Source of the DNA: Artemia franciscana
Taxonomy: Eukaryota; Arthropoda; Branchiopoda; Anostraca; Artemiidae
DNA: 64,000 nucleotides
Direction of reading: 5' to 3'
Assembly: GCF_032884065.1 (NCBI RefSeq)
Contig: NW_027062693.1
Span: 806,001 to 870,000 of the forward strand
A program made the translations under genes and the position numbers. Positions 1 through 12,450 of this stretch are shown here, piece by piece (position 1 is the stretch's first letter; each line of letters starts with the position of its first letter). The notes below the pieces were generated by a model, which made no database searches, was not told the origin of the DNA, and saw only the letters and a program-made list of their open reading frames with translations.

Positions 1-655
1 ATAAGATAATAATTTCAAAAAGATCACTATCACAAGCCCTCAAAGGGCCGAATTCGGACTTCGGAGTCAATGAACAAAGCAAACAAAGCAAAAAACACTA
101 ATAATAATGAATAATCAAATTATGAGTAAAAAAAAAAAAATCGGTCAAACTAAAGTTGAACAAATACAAGTCAGAAAAAAAGGGAAGGGAACAAGAAAAT
201 CTAATGATACAGAAAAGAACAAGAAACAAACATATATATCTACAAATTAAAAGCGACACTAAAAAAAAGTCCAAAAGCTCAAAAAAAATAACGAAGCATA
301 AAACACACGAAAAACACATATGAATTAAAAGGGAAACTAAACCAAAACACCGGGGGGCAAGCAAATTAGTGCAAAAAAAAGGTCTGGTGGGCAAGCCTTG
401 GTCTGGGAGGAGCAGTTCCCCCTCCCCCATTTCAAATTACACCACTGCTACTGCAGGGGTTATGTTGGGGGTACTTTCCATGGAGGAATTTGTCATGAGG
501 GAAGAGAATTTCCATGAAGGGGGCGCATAATTTTCCAGGATTTAAAAAAAATGAAAAAATAAATATGAAAAACTATTCCCAACTGAAAGTAAGGAGCAGC
601 ATCAACAGAAATTATTACGCATGTGAGGGGTTCGCTTCCTCCTAATAGCTTGCTT
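1..655. other. AT-rich flank with repeat fragments, no gene
   Basis: I see no gene here. The open frames are low-complexity. Bases about 365-440 resemble a segment at about 900-985 (G-rich 'gggcaagccttggtctggg' type stretch followed by C-rich sequence). Bases about 582-650 are a fragment of the interspersed repeat that is nearly complete at 32546-33240, sharing its 'gtaaggagc' start. This stretch is not present to the left of copy B, so it lies outside the large duplication. Confidence 0.5.
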
Positions 656-1800
656 GCTTTCCTAGAGTGGGGTAATTTCGTCAAAATCAAAGCCTGGGGG
701 AGGGGAAAAAGTTGGAGCCAATTTTCAAAAATCAAGTGAAAATGGCCGTAAAAACTAAAAAAGCCATTTAGTTCCTTAAGGTATTATTTAGTACTGTAAA
801 TGTAAATATGTACTAAAAAAGCTGATTTATTTCTATTGATGCTTCAAATATGTAGGTTTATCATAGTTTTGACAAGATTTCGGAAGAAATTAAATTCAGC
901 TTGGGGGCAAATTGAGGTATGGGGGGGAAGGAGGCAAGCCTTGGTATGGGAGGAGTAGATCCCCTCCCCCTGCTCCATTTCAAATTACGCCACTGTTTTT
1001 TATGGTTCAAAACTTATGGTTGTTTAATAAGTTTAGACTCAAATTCTACTAAAAAACTGGAATTGTACTTGAAGGCCATCTATTCTTAAATACAGTCTTC
1101 TAGGTACATTGTTAGTAACAAAATTAAGTTATAGAATAAATCAAGTAAACGACAAATGAAAAGGGTAAAACTAATAAAATAAAGTAAGCAATCATTTACC
1201 TGATAAAGTCTTGTTGTATTGTTTCTGTGTATTTTGCTTGGGTGATAAAACTTCACCTTTTCTGTCCGTCTTTGGAGCAAATTTCATACTCTCACAATAT
1301 AGCTTGTATCATTACGCAGTAGTATGTATGAATACCAGTAGCTTCAATGGGGAGAGGAAGGTATTTTCTTGCAAGACTTTTATTCTGCATTTCCCCTCCC
1401 GACTCAAGAAAATCTTTTAGTGGTATAATTATTATAAAAAAGGGCTTGATTTTTTTCGTGTTTTTGTTAAAGAAATTGAGAAAAACCACGAACTTCCCTT
1501 CGCTTGATTAAGAGGAATACTTTTCCCCTCTCCACGGCCATGTCCAGAATTTTATTTTGTTGGGGAGGGGCTATAAATAGGTTAGAAAAACGCAACAAAA
1601 ATTTGTTTAAATGTATTGCGTTACGTTTTAATGTATCAAACAAAAATATCGGAGGTGGCACTGGATATGGCACAGCCCCTTTAATTTCCGTGAATTGGAC
1701 TTCGTTAAAGTATTTAAACTTTACGAAGTATTATTTATAAGTATTTATTTAAAATAATTTTCGTTAAAGTATTTGTGTTAAAGAAATTGAAAAAAAAGAG
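656..1800. other. Non-coding left part of duplicated unit
   Basis: This is duplicated at 34643-35613 plus 37570-37710. The short open frames at 1211-1740 are not conserved as protein between copies (frames and stops differ), so I see no gene. At 1611-1623 copy A shows the uninterrupted sequence into which copy B received a LINE. Confidence 0.5.
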
Positions 1801-2710
1801 AAAAAACTGGCTGCCTTAAATTAACTTTTGGTTCTTAAAAAGGGCACTATAACTTTCAATTTTCGATTAAATTAGCATCATTCGAAGTTTATAGGAACTA
1901 CCACTCCACGTAAAATTGTATGCTTCCAAGGCATATTTCACAACCCTTTTCACGGGGCTATGGTTAGTTGCCTCAACCCTGGAGTCATTGCCATATTTTT
2001 TTTAGATGCGGTTGAAGAAAACAGGGTGTTGAGGAGGCTAGTTGCCCTTAACCAATTTTGACTCCTAAAAGGGAATTAGAAATTTCAGCTTCAAATTAAA
2101 TGAGCATCTCCTAAAGTTTATACTACCACCCTTTCAGTAAAAAACCTTATAAGTCCCAAGGACACAACTTACAACAGCGGCTCAGGGTTCTGAGGGGTAG
2201 TTTCAACCCCGAGATTCTTCTTATATGATCATAAGACTATTTTGAACAAAATGGCTATCTCAAAATTTCTATCGAATGTATCTGGGGAAAAAAAGAGATG
2301 CAGGGGGCATTGTTACCCTTTGGTCACTTTAGACTCTTAAAAAGGCCACTTAAACTAGAGATTTTTATTCCAATGAGTCCCCCCCCAGTAGTTTATAAAA
2401 CCACCCCTTCAATAACACAATAACAGGCAACACACATAATTTATAGCCCTTGCTTGTCCTGAGGGATGTTGGGGATTTTCATCCTCTAAGACACAATTAC
2501 TGGACCTTTCAACCACGCTGAACCAAGGGATATCTGAAAATTTTTTATTGGACGTGTTTTGAGAAATGACTGGTGAAGGAGAGAAAGACGATTATCCTCC
2601 AATTATTTTGTACTTTTAAAAAGGATACTTGGTCTTTCAATTTCCAATCAAATGAGCCCATTTCGAAATTACTGCAACAATTCCTTCTATACAAAGTGCC
2701 CTAGTCTAAA
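1800..2710 (+). repeat. Degenerate tandem repeat, ~230-280 bp period (copy A)
   Basis: Four degenerate units are recognisable by a shared core of the form 'cttaaaaagggcact' followed by 'ttcaattt...aaatgagcc'. The cores fall near 1833, 2063, 2334 and 2613, so the spacing is 230-280 bp. The first unit is shortened relative to copy B. Single related units occur at about 32760 and 33430 in the spacer, which links the array to the interspersed repeat there. I see no coding capacity. Confidence 0.6.
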
Positions 2711-3883
2711 AAAATGAAAAAAAAATAAAACAAGTGGCTCAAAAGACTAGGTTTGTAATTTTTTATCATACGCAAATATCCCAAACATGAACACGGAGCT
2801 TCTTTTTTTCTAATTATGTCTACTTGGCCCAGAATATAGTTTTTAAAGTCATTGCCACAGCCCCCCCCCTGTCCATTCAACAAACCAGAGTTTTGAGCTA
2901 GTCGAAATGTTAAAATTTTTGGCCAATTTTGAGAAAAATAAACTGGAATAATGGGTCAAAATTTGATACAATCATCCGGCTATTTCTTCCCACATCATTT
3001 TGTTGTCAAGAAACCCAAACAGAAAAAAAGTTGTTTCCAAAGTTATCACAATAGAATATAAAGCTTTAGCTGCTTTTGAACCTGATTGTATGGATTAACC
3101 AATATTTCTCGTTTCTTTATTTTCACAAGACTTCATGGTCATTTATAAGAACGTCGCAAATTTGGGACACTCACTTATTGAGCAGACACCCTCCCCTTCT
3201 TCCCTGAGAATAAATCTTGGTGACAATCAAGGTTTTAAAGATTTAATATTCTAAGCAAAAAACTGAAACCTACAGTAATCTTTAATCACAATGTTTTAGT
3301 CCAAAGAATACATAGGGAAACTTTCAAAAAATTGGGAAAACATTAAAAGAAGAATAAAATAGCCTTTACAGGGGTTTTAACTCAACCAGGCCTACACATA
3401 GTCTTCTGTTGGGGGAGGGAGGAAGTCATAGCCAAAGGAAGGAACGAGTTAAAACAAACAACAAAAGAAAAATAGATCTAGAAATCAACACAAATATTCC
3501 ACGAATCAATGGATCCAAAGGATAAGTAAAGAAAATTGGGAAAAATATTAAAAGAAGAATAAATGGACTTTACAGAGGTGTTTACTCAACAGGAATACAT
3601 ACACTGAGTTCTTTTTTGGAGGGGGGGGGGTCATAGCAAAAGGCAATGAAAAAGTTAAAACAATAAGCAAAACAAAAATCACCAAAGAAATAAACTAAAT
3701 TTTCCCACAGAAATTAAATTAATCAATGAACTGACAAAAATATGAAGAAACGGGATAAAAAAGAAGAAGAAGTATAATAGGGTTCAGCAAGACCATACAT
3801 ATTGTTATTGTACAATATGAACTAGCACTTTTTTCTAAGAATGGGTTGGTATATGATTATTAAAATTCAATTTAGAAGAATAT
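2711..3883. other. 3' flank of zinc-finger gene A
   Basis: This lies downstream of gene A (which reads leftward) and is matched by 38650-39788 in copy B. It contains homopolymer C and G runs near 2865 and 3622, and two near-repeated segments around 3300-3440 and 3530-3640 that share 'aaaattgggaaaaatatta'-like sequence. The 3' UTR presumably lies here. I could not assign a polyadenylation signal with confidence. Confidence 0.4.
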
Positions 3884-4828
<945 letters not shown>

Positions 4829-5052
4829 GGTGGTGGGTGGAGCTCGTCCGGAATGAAGCAGACCTTGGTCTGCTGACCACGTGCCATTGGATATGGGGGA
4901 ATCCCCTAACTAAACGCTTCACGCAAAGGGCGGCCTTGACCTCACATGGTGGGTGGAGCCCACCCCAGGGGCACTCAATAGTTAGACTCCTCTAGCTAAT
5001 CATGTCCCAGGCCTAGGGTCATTTGGGCTTGCGACCCTCCACACGAACCTAA

Positions 5053-5935
5053 TTGCAACGAATAGTGATTGCCTCGGATGATCGATTTTCTTTTTACCCT
5101 TCAAGACCTCAGCATGTCCCCGGACCGAAATTTGACCATCGTTTGAACCTTATTGACCAAGGTGGTCTTCGCCTGGCCACCTGGAACGTGCTGACCCTTG
5201 ACTTCCCTGGAACAAATTCAATGCTTACGCTAGATGTGGCTGTAGAGGTGTAACTGAATCTCACCTTATAGAAAACGACTCTGACGACATTAGTGAAGGC
5301 TATCGCCTAATCTGGTCGGATGACCAGAGAACCGAAACTAATGGAGTCACACTTGTGCTAGACTCTTGGACCAGGAGGTGCCTCCTTTCTTACGAGCAAA
5401 TATCAGACAGGATACTAACAGCGCAAACCCAGCATAAACATGGAAAATGGACCATCATTGTCTGCCACGTCCCAACAAACCAAGCCTTAGATGAGATGAA
5501 AGATCGTTTTTACGCCAAGCTGTCTAGCCTACTAGCAAAAGTATCCCCTCATGACGTTTTAATTTTTCTTGGCGACTTCAACGGCAATGTCAGGGATACA
5601 GACGGCGTTTGGAAAGATGTTCTAGGACCTGTTCAACCCGACTGGTCAAACGACAAAGGACTAAGGCTCCTTCAGCTGTGCAACATGCACGATCTTTTGA
5701 TCACCAACACCCTTTTTCAAAGGAAAGAAGTTCACAAATATACCAGATATAGCAATGACGGATGAACAAGAAAGATATTAGACTACATAATCGTGTCCAG
5801 ACGCTGGCGTTCCTCTATAACTAGTTGCCAAACTTACAGAAGTGCAGAATTGGAAAACACCGACCACAGGCTTGCCGTCTCTAGCCTTAGACTACGCCTG
5901 AAAGCCCAGAAAAGTGATCACCGTCCCCCCAGATT
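5053..5935 (+). pseudogene. RTE endonuclease (EEP) domain remnant, copy A
   Basis: Frame pieces spell the start of an endonuclease/exonuclease/phosphatase domain (RLATWNVLTLDFPG), the central 'FLGDFNGNVRDTDG' motif near 5570-5600, and the end motifs 'LDYIIVSRR' and 'TDHRLAVSSL' near 5780-5880. In this family these residues nick target DNA for reverse transcription. The piece is broken by a frameshift after 5250 and a stop at 5763-5765 in the middle of the domain, so it cannot be functional. The 'N' and 'DH' catalytic positions themselves look preserved. Confidence 0.75.
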
Positions 5936-6539
5936 AGACCTGAACAATCTCACCAACTCCAACACGTACCAGGTCTATGCTGTCTCTATCTCAAATCGTT
6001 TCGACTGTCTTGGTCAAATTTCAGAATCTGAAGAAGCGTGGCGACTATTCAAGGACGGCGAATTGCTTTCGGCTGAAAGTGCTATCGCTCGTCTGAAGCC
6101 CAGAAAAGTCCTGGATATCGCAGGAAACTAGGTGTTGTTGAACAGCGTCGCAAAGCACGCCTAGCGAAAGACATGGTTACCTACAGACGTCTAAACGACG
6201 TAAGAAATAAATTCCTCCACAGAGACAGAAAGCTGTTCACCGAGAAAAAGGCCACCGATCTTGAGGAGGCCGCCAGAAAGAGTGACACATGCGCTCTATA
6301 CAAACAACTTCTGGATCTTACAGATAGAAATTCATTCTCCCAAGGCCCTATCACATGATGATAGGGCCATAGGATACATGATATATCTAATGATGGAAAT
6401 ATTCTCACTGACGAGAACGCTCAACTGTCTTCCTGGAAGGATCACTTTTCTTCCCTTCTAAACCTGGACTGTGTTAGCCAGCCCGACCCTGACCTTCTTC
6501 AAGTTGCATCCAGCATCCCTGAGGCCCCATGTGAAAGTG

Positions 6540-7822
6540 TGCAACACCCTTTCACCTCTACAGAAATCCTGAAATCTCTGAACCAGATGAAAAACAACCG
6601 AGCCCCAAGAGTCTGTGGTATAAATGCAGAACTGCTGAAATATGGCGTGGCGGCGACCCTTCTCTGGCTCCAAGTACTGTTCTCCATAGTATTTCGTACA
6701 GAATGGAATCCAAAAGACTAGCGAGCGGGCATCATTCTGCCTCTCTGGAAATGGAGAGACAGTCCAAGAATCTGCTCCAACTATCGTGGCATCACACTGC
6801 TCTCTGTGCCCGAGAAGCTCTTCGTTATGACCCTCCTGGACCGCTCTACCATTTTCCTCAGAAGCCAACGAAGAATCCAACAGACTGGCTTCATGCCACG
6901 AAGGTCGACCGTGGAACAAATATTCACAATGCGGCAGCTGATAGAAAAGACTCGAGAATTTCAACAAAAAGTATACGTTGCCTTTGTGGATTTCAAGGCT
7001 ACTTTCGATTCTGTCGACCGGCAATCACTCTGCCTCAGACCGAAAACAACGGGACTACCAGCGAAGTGCTGCAACCTTTTCGAGCGGCTCCATGAAGGGA
7101 CTGAGAGCTGCTTGCAAGTCAATGGCAGACGCAGCTCATTTTTTGAAATCAATACTGGAGTCCGTCAGGGCTGTGCTGCTGCTCCAGAGCTATTTAATTG
7201 TGTCATCGACTAAATTATGACTCCGACCACAAACCGCCTCCAGTTTGGGTTGCATTACGCCGATAGAGTACTTTTGGACGCTGACTATACCGATGACCTT
7301 GATCTTGTCTTCGATTCACCATCGAAGCTCACAAAAGTCCTACAGTTCCTTGCTGATGAAGCCTTAAAGATAGGGCTGTCGATTAATTGGCAAAAGACAT
7401 AAGTTATGTTTGTTGAGCCACGTAACTCACCACGTCCCCCACCCGTCCTAATGGTCGGTGACAAACTAGCTGAGATAGTTGAGGAATTTACATACCTTGG
7501 CTCTATCCTCTCAAATGACGGATCAATCCTCAAAGATCTAATGCACCGAATCGCCAAAGCCTCAGCAGTAGTGTGAAGACTAAGTGCCCTTTGGAGGAAA
7601 CCTTCTGTCAGCCGTAGGACCAAGATGCGCATATACAATGCTTCGGTGGGATCCGTACTTCTTTACAGAGCCGAAACCTGGCCAGCAACTCAGTCTGTGC
7701 TTAGCGCCTTAAATGTAGCCCAAACAAAACATCTTCACCGCATTGTAGGACTACGCTGGAATGATTTTGTTAGCAACGAAAACCTCCTGGCCTTAACTGC
7801 TCAAACGTCTTTTTCAGTCTAA
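6540..7822 (+). pseudogene. RTE reverse transcriptase remnant, copy A
   Basis: The pieces read 'EILKSLNQMKNNRAPRV', 'NYRGITLLSVPEKLF', 'QTGFMPRRSTVEQIF', 'VYVAFVDFKATFDSV', 'GVRQGCAAAPELFN' and 'DADYTDDLDLVFDS' in the usual RT order. The catalytic YxDD is Y-T-D-D. C-terminal sequence continues through 'EEFTYLGSILSNDGSI' and 'MRIYNASVGSVLLY'. In-frame stops lie near 6720, 7210 and 7400, among others. The order and motifs match the RTE/BovB-like group better than CR1 or I. It is dead, but more complete than copy B, which lacks about 440 bp of this domain. Confidence 0.75.
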
Positions 7823-8352
7823 CTTGTCCAACAAACACTACGCTGATACGAACATCTCCTTCGCATGCCCCTGACACTCCAAGAGGTCGTCTCCCAACCA
7901 GATGGAAGGACACGACAGGTACCTTCTTAGCCATGGCAAATATTCAGGAGGACGTCCACATCCTTGCAAGAGACCGGTCTAAATAGAGGCACCATGTAGC
8001 ATGACTCTCGACGCCAGAAGCATTAGGTCAAGTCAAGTAAGTCAATAACAAATAATTCCTTTTCTACCCCTGTCCCCTAGTATAGCTTATATCAAACTTG
8101 TACCGTAATTACACTTAGAAAAATAAGTTAACAGCAAAGGTAGCATAAATTAGGAAGGCGATTGTACTAGTAAACTCATAGACAGCAAAAAATAATTATG
8201 TAGTTCTAGAAATGGGAATCTTCAGGAAAAACGTCCATCCTTCCCCCGTTCACTGTGTTTTCCGGACAAAGTTAGGTTTAACAAACTTAGTTTAAACTAA
8301 ATTGACGTACATCTTTCATTTTTAGCCTATAAACATTATTTGTAGACTGAAA

Positions 8353-8778
8353 TGTTTTTTGTTACTTGTGTATTATTCAGAACACACTCAATACGTGAAG
8401 TTAGGTTCTTTCATGAAACAAACTACGATGCAGGTACTTTTATGAGAAAATCCGGTTTCATAGCCACAAAGACAAAACTCAATTTAGTAGGCTACGCATA
8501 GTGATAGAAGATAGTGTCTGAACATAGATTTTTAAATGATGATTTAGGAATTGCCAAAGACTGAGAAAGAGGCAATTATATTTTTCCAGGATAAGGGGTT
8601 GATGCCCACAACAAAACAGTGCGTCTGACCTAATCTAACCTAGTTAACTTAACCTAACCTAACCACCTCTAAATACAACATATTTAATTAAAATGCACCA
8701 GCATCGTAGTTTGTTTCACGAAAGAACCTAACTTCACCTATTGAGTGTGGTCTAAATAATACACAAGTACCGTTTTTT
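8353..8778. repeat. Foldback element with AACCT (TTAGG-type) repeats, copy A
   Basis: Two arms of about 88 bp (8353-8440 and 8691-8778) are near-perfect reverse complements. Both carry 'gaagttaggttcttt' and 'acaaactacgatgc' on the arm-forming strands. The loop of about 250 bp includes 'cttaacctaacctaacc' at about 8647-8663, the arthropod telomere-type motif on the complementary strand (TTAGG). No open frame is present. The same structure occurs in copy B at 43828-44255. It is probably a non-autonomous foldback/MITE element. Confidence 0.6.
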
Positions 8779-8789
8779 ATATTTTTTTT

Positions 8790-9171
8790 CACGTTAATGA
8801 TTTTCACTTATTTAGAAACTCCCTTAAAAGAAAATTTTTTGGCGCAATTCTATCAGCATGATGATGGATGCCTAAAAGACCTTAAAAGAGACACAGTTGC
8901 TCAGAAGCAAGTTCCAAGCACAGTCGAGTAGCACACAAAAAATGGCTTTAGAAAACATGCATATTCTCTTTAGCTATTGTTAAGGCCTTTTGTCAGTTTG
9001 CTACAAAAAAAAATCTTTCTAGAACTGTAAATTTTTGACACTCAACTTATTTAAAATCCCAATTACACCAGGAACCTAACATGGTTTAACTTACTTTTTA
9101 CACGATCGAATGCAATTGTGGCCCTGAAACTTAGTCTTTAGAATTGGCGGCTCAGTTCTGTCACAGACCTT
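8790..9171. other. Intronic sequence of gene A
   Basis: This is duplicated sequence matching 44265-44601 and 45049-45110. Copy B has a LINE fragment inserted after 'cacgatcgaa', whereas copy A is uninterrupted at 9106-9115. I see no gene. Confidence 0.45.
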
Positions 9172-10419
9172 TTGAAATAGCGTCGGTGGCTTCTATTATG
9201 CTTGAATATAACCTGTCTTTAGCTTACGAAACTTTCCATTCTAGAAAATTTCACTTAATTTGAAAACAATTTACTCATCTCTGGACCGATGAAATTCGAT
9301 TAACAAACGTATAAGTTTCAATGGGCGCTTCAAGGAGGCGCTTTTTTTCTGAACTACTAAAATTTGACTACGAATTTAAGTGCATCAAGGTGCAACCAAA
9401 CTTATGCCCATATTAACGAAGCTCGGTTAACAGATAATTTAGCCTGAATCGGGTGCATCAATCTGAAGATCAAAAGGGATATTTGCGAAAACTATCATCT
9501 GGATTTTACAGTGGTCAGCATAATTTTGACAGGCTCAATTATTTGATTGGTTTAAATTACCACGGAGTGCAAAATAAAATATAAATTAAGTCCGCAGTTC
9601 CGTTTTACAGGCTTTTGACACTAAGCCCAACTCACCAGTTTGTGTCAAATTTCTAATTTTTCAAAATAATTTCAATTCTTTCCTTAGGAGCAAACGCACC
9701 CTGGGGGTCAATTATAGAAACTGGGGTACCCTCTATCGGGGCCCGTAAATACAAGTGAAGGAGGAAGAAGTCCCCTCTAATATATACTCAGCATTGCCCA
9801 CCGCTGTAAGAACACGTCCCGGGAGTTACAGACCTTCTCCCAGCAATGAGTTATATTGCATGTTGACGCAGAACATAATCATGGGAGGATCTTCTACATG
9901 ACAACTACAGCAGGGCGTAAGATCCAGGTCTATGGAAAAAAAGCCTCTGCAGAGGGCCGCCTTGACCCTGTCGGGATAGCCGCAAAACTGGGGACCTTGC
10001 GGCGAATAAATATTCCCTCTTGAGCAGTGGCACCATTCGAGGAAATTATAACCTAGTAAACAACAAAGCATTCGCACGTGATTGTGACTAATGGATAATT
10101 TTTATGGGCTTGGTCTGTTTTGGTGGGTGTTTTCGAGCTAAAAACCTCTACCTAATGAATTATGAACTATGGGTTGCATTTACAGCTAACATTCTTGATT
10201 ACGTTATTGAAAACCAAAGACTTATCCTTATATGGTATACCAGACAAATACTGTCTTAATGAGATTAATCCTTTTTCCTATATAAGAGAATAACATTAAT
10301 TCGGTTAACAGTGGAAATAAGACTTGTCGTATTTGCTCATTAATCATCAGCATAATTTATGTCCTGGAAAGTTATACTTTCACATTAAAGCTATAAAATA
10401 GCTAGTTTCGAATTAAATC
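9172..10419. other. Copy A-specific intronic block, unassigned
   Basis: This segment has no counterpart in copy B, which diverges right after 'agacctt'. A GC-richer patch at about 9815-10080 stands out from its AT-rich surroundings and could be a fragment of a mobile element. Its best open frame (9826-10077, minus) is Cys-rich, but I do not recognise it. Short hairpins are present near 9324-9349. Nothing else can be supported. Confidence 0.35.
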
Positions 10420-11015
10420 TCTAGTTAAGCAGGGTTGTTTTCTATTCCCATTTATATGGATCACTTTGATGGACTTTGTCTTAAAGAGCACAAGAAAGGC
10501 AAAGGAAGAACACGAAATAAAATGGGGAAGAAAAACTTTCCACAGCACAGATGATCAAGCTGATGCTGATGATTTTGCAAGTTCAGGATGCTAGAATAGG
10601 TTTGAAGATTAACGTTAAGATGACTAAGCCACTAAGGTTAAGGATAAGCGAAAAAAGCTGATTTTCGGTAACGAAAACATCCATCAAGTGGATAGCTCCC
10701 TTACCTTGGAGGTATTATTAGTGAAGGTGATGGGTGCCTTGGAGATGTTAAAAGTAGAATAGTCAAGGCTCAGGGTATTTTTTTCACAATTGAAAAAAGT
10801 TTGGAAGAATAGGAAGAAATGTCATCAACCAAGATTAGAATATTGGAAGCTATAATGATGACAGTGGTCAAATATAGTTCTGAAGTATGGGCGCTCCAAA
10901 AAACGCAGGAAGATTTGCTAGATGTTTTCCAGAGAAATTGCCTACGGATGTACCCAACTGACTGGTTATATTTCAAACTATAGGCTGTACAAAAAGTGTG
11001 GTTCAATCCCACTTC
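10420..11015 (+). pseudogene. Decayed LINE reverse-transcriptase fragment
   Basis: Conceptual frames give RT pieces in order: a 'VKQGCF-FPFIWITLMDFV' type block near 10425, 'EEHEIKWGRKTFHS', then the post-catalytic region 'GVFSQLKKVWKNRKK' near 10770-10820 and 'VKYSSEVWALQKT' near 10865-10905. It ends with a Cys-Gly-Ser-Ile-Pro-like tail at 11000-11015, where it abuts the satellite. The YADD box is lost and many stops are present. It lies in the copy A-specific block. It resembles the widespread arthropod LINE group whose RT carries 'VRQGCVLSPF.WI.LMDFV'. Clade assignment is uncertain. Confidence 0.55.
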
Positions 11016-11020
11016 CTATG

Positions 11021-12450
11021 TCAATTTGTGCAGCTCCCTGACACGCCTACCAATTTTCATCGTCCTAGCACGTCCAGAAGCACCAAACTCGCCAAAGCAC
11101 GGACCCCCAGCCCCTAACTCCCCCAAAGAGATTGGATTCAGTCTGGTTACTTCAATCACGTATCTACGACATTTATAGGCGTTTTCCAAGATTTCCGGTT
11201 TCCCCTCCAATTCCCTCCAATGTCAACAGATCTGGTCAGGATTTGAAATAAGAGCTCTGAGACATGAGTTCCTTCTAAATATCAAATTTCATTAAGATCC
11301 GGTCACCCGTTCTTAAGTTAAAATACCTCAATTTTTCCAAATAAACGACCCCCAGCTCCCCTAAAGAGAACGGATCCGTTCCAAATATGTCAATCACGTA
11401 TCTATAACTTATTCTTTCGATCAAGTTTCATCCTGATCTCTCCACTCTAAGTGTTTTCCTAGATTTCCATTTTCCCCCTCCATCCCTCCCCCAATTTCAC
11501 CAGATCTGGTCGGGATTTAAAATCAGAATTCTAAAGCACGAGATCATTCTAAAGATCGAATTTCATTAAGATTTGATCACCCGTTCGTAAGTTACAAATA
11601 TGTCATTTTTCCGAATTACCCCCCCCCCCCTACTCCACCAAAGAGAGCAGATCCGGTCAGGTTATTTACGTCATACATCTTGGACTTGTGCTTATTCCTC
11701 CCATCAAGTTCCATCCTGATCCCTCCACTTTAAGTGTTTTCCAAGATTTCGGTCCCCCCCCCCCTTCCAATAACACTGGATCCAGTCGAGATTTTAAATA
11801 AAAGACTTGAGTTCCGAGGTCCTTCTAAATATGAAATTTCATTAAAATCCGATTACTATTTCGTAAGTTAAAATTACCACATTTCTTCTAATTTTTAGAA
11901 TTACCCCCCCCCCAACTCCCTCAAAGAGATTGGATCCGTTTCGGTTATGTCAATCAACTATCTAAGATTTGTGCTTATTTTTTCCCACCAAGCTTCATCC
12001 CGATCTATCTACTCTAAGTATTTTCAAAGATTTAAGATCCCCCCCCCAAACGTCAACGGATCCAGTCGGGGTTTAAAAAGAGCTCTGAGGCACGACATCC
12101 TTCTAAACATCAAATTCCATTAAGATCCGATCACTCCTTCATAAGTTAAAATACCCCATTTTTTCAGAATTAACCCCCCCCCCCAACTCTTCCAAAGAGA
12201 GCAGATCCGTTTCGGTTGTGTCAATCACGTATCTAGAACTTTTGATTATTTTTCCCACCAAGCTTCATCCCGATCCCTCCACTCTAAGTGTTTCCCAAGA
12301 TTCTAGGATAATGACTATTTCTAATTTAATCTGGTTCTGGTCTCTGATACGCATGCCAAATTTCATCTTCCTAGCTTACCTGGAAGTGCCTAAAGTAGCG
12401 AAACCGGGACAGACGGATAGAATTTACGATCGCTATACGTCACTTTGGTA
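11021..12450 (+). repeat. C-tract satellite, ~275 bp period (copy A)
   Basis: About five degenerate units have the common core 'ccaaagagagcagatccg' near 11126, 11360, 11640, 11927 and 12193 (spacing 234-287 bp). Each unit also contains 'gtcaatcacgtatct', 'cccaccaagtttcatcc', a run of 7-13 C's, and 'ttaagatccgatcac'. The array ends in 'gctatacgtcact' and an almost perfect hairpin around 12441-12462. Copy B has one or two more units and a hAT insertion. There are no credible genes; the open frame at 12218-12451 is just the repeat translated. Confidence 0.7.

Larger units (their letters stand above)
4829..8050 (+). mobile_element. RTE-type non-LTR retrotransposon, decayed (copy A)
   Basis: This degraded LINE lies within intron 3 of gene A, antisense to the gene. 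It begins near a G-rich leader with a perfect 16-base palindrome at 4858-4873. It encodes an endonuclease (EEP family) region and then a reverse transcriptase, and ends near 8045 in short 'aagtcaa'-like repeats, as RTE elements often do. It has many stops and frameshifts. The same insertion is at 40950-43530, so it predates the duplication. The 5' and 3' limits are estimates, since no clear target duplication was found. Confidence 0.75.

Noticed and set aside
98-430. Minus-strand 110-codon open frame
   Set aside because: Phe/Leu-rich low-complexity translation of A-rich DNA, with no motif and no second copy to test it.
6458-7024. Minus-strand 188-codon open frame
   Set aside because: A shadow of the RTE reverse transcriptase on the opposite strand. 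The recognisable RT motifs are on the plus strand.
9324-9349. Hairpin 'gcgcttcaaggaggcgc' followed by a T-run, like a bacterial terminator
   Set aside because: The locus is eukaryotic and there is no upstream gene on that strand. A short GC hairpin before T's is expected by chance.
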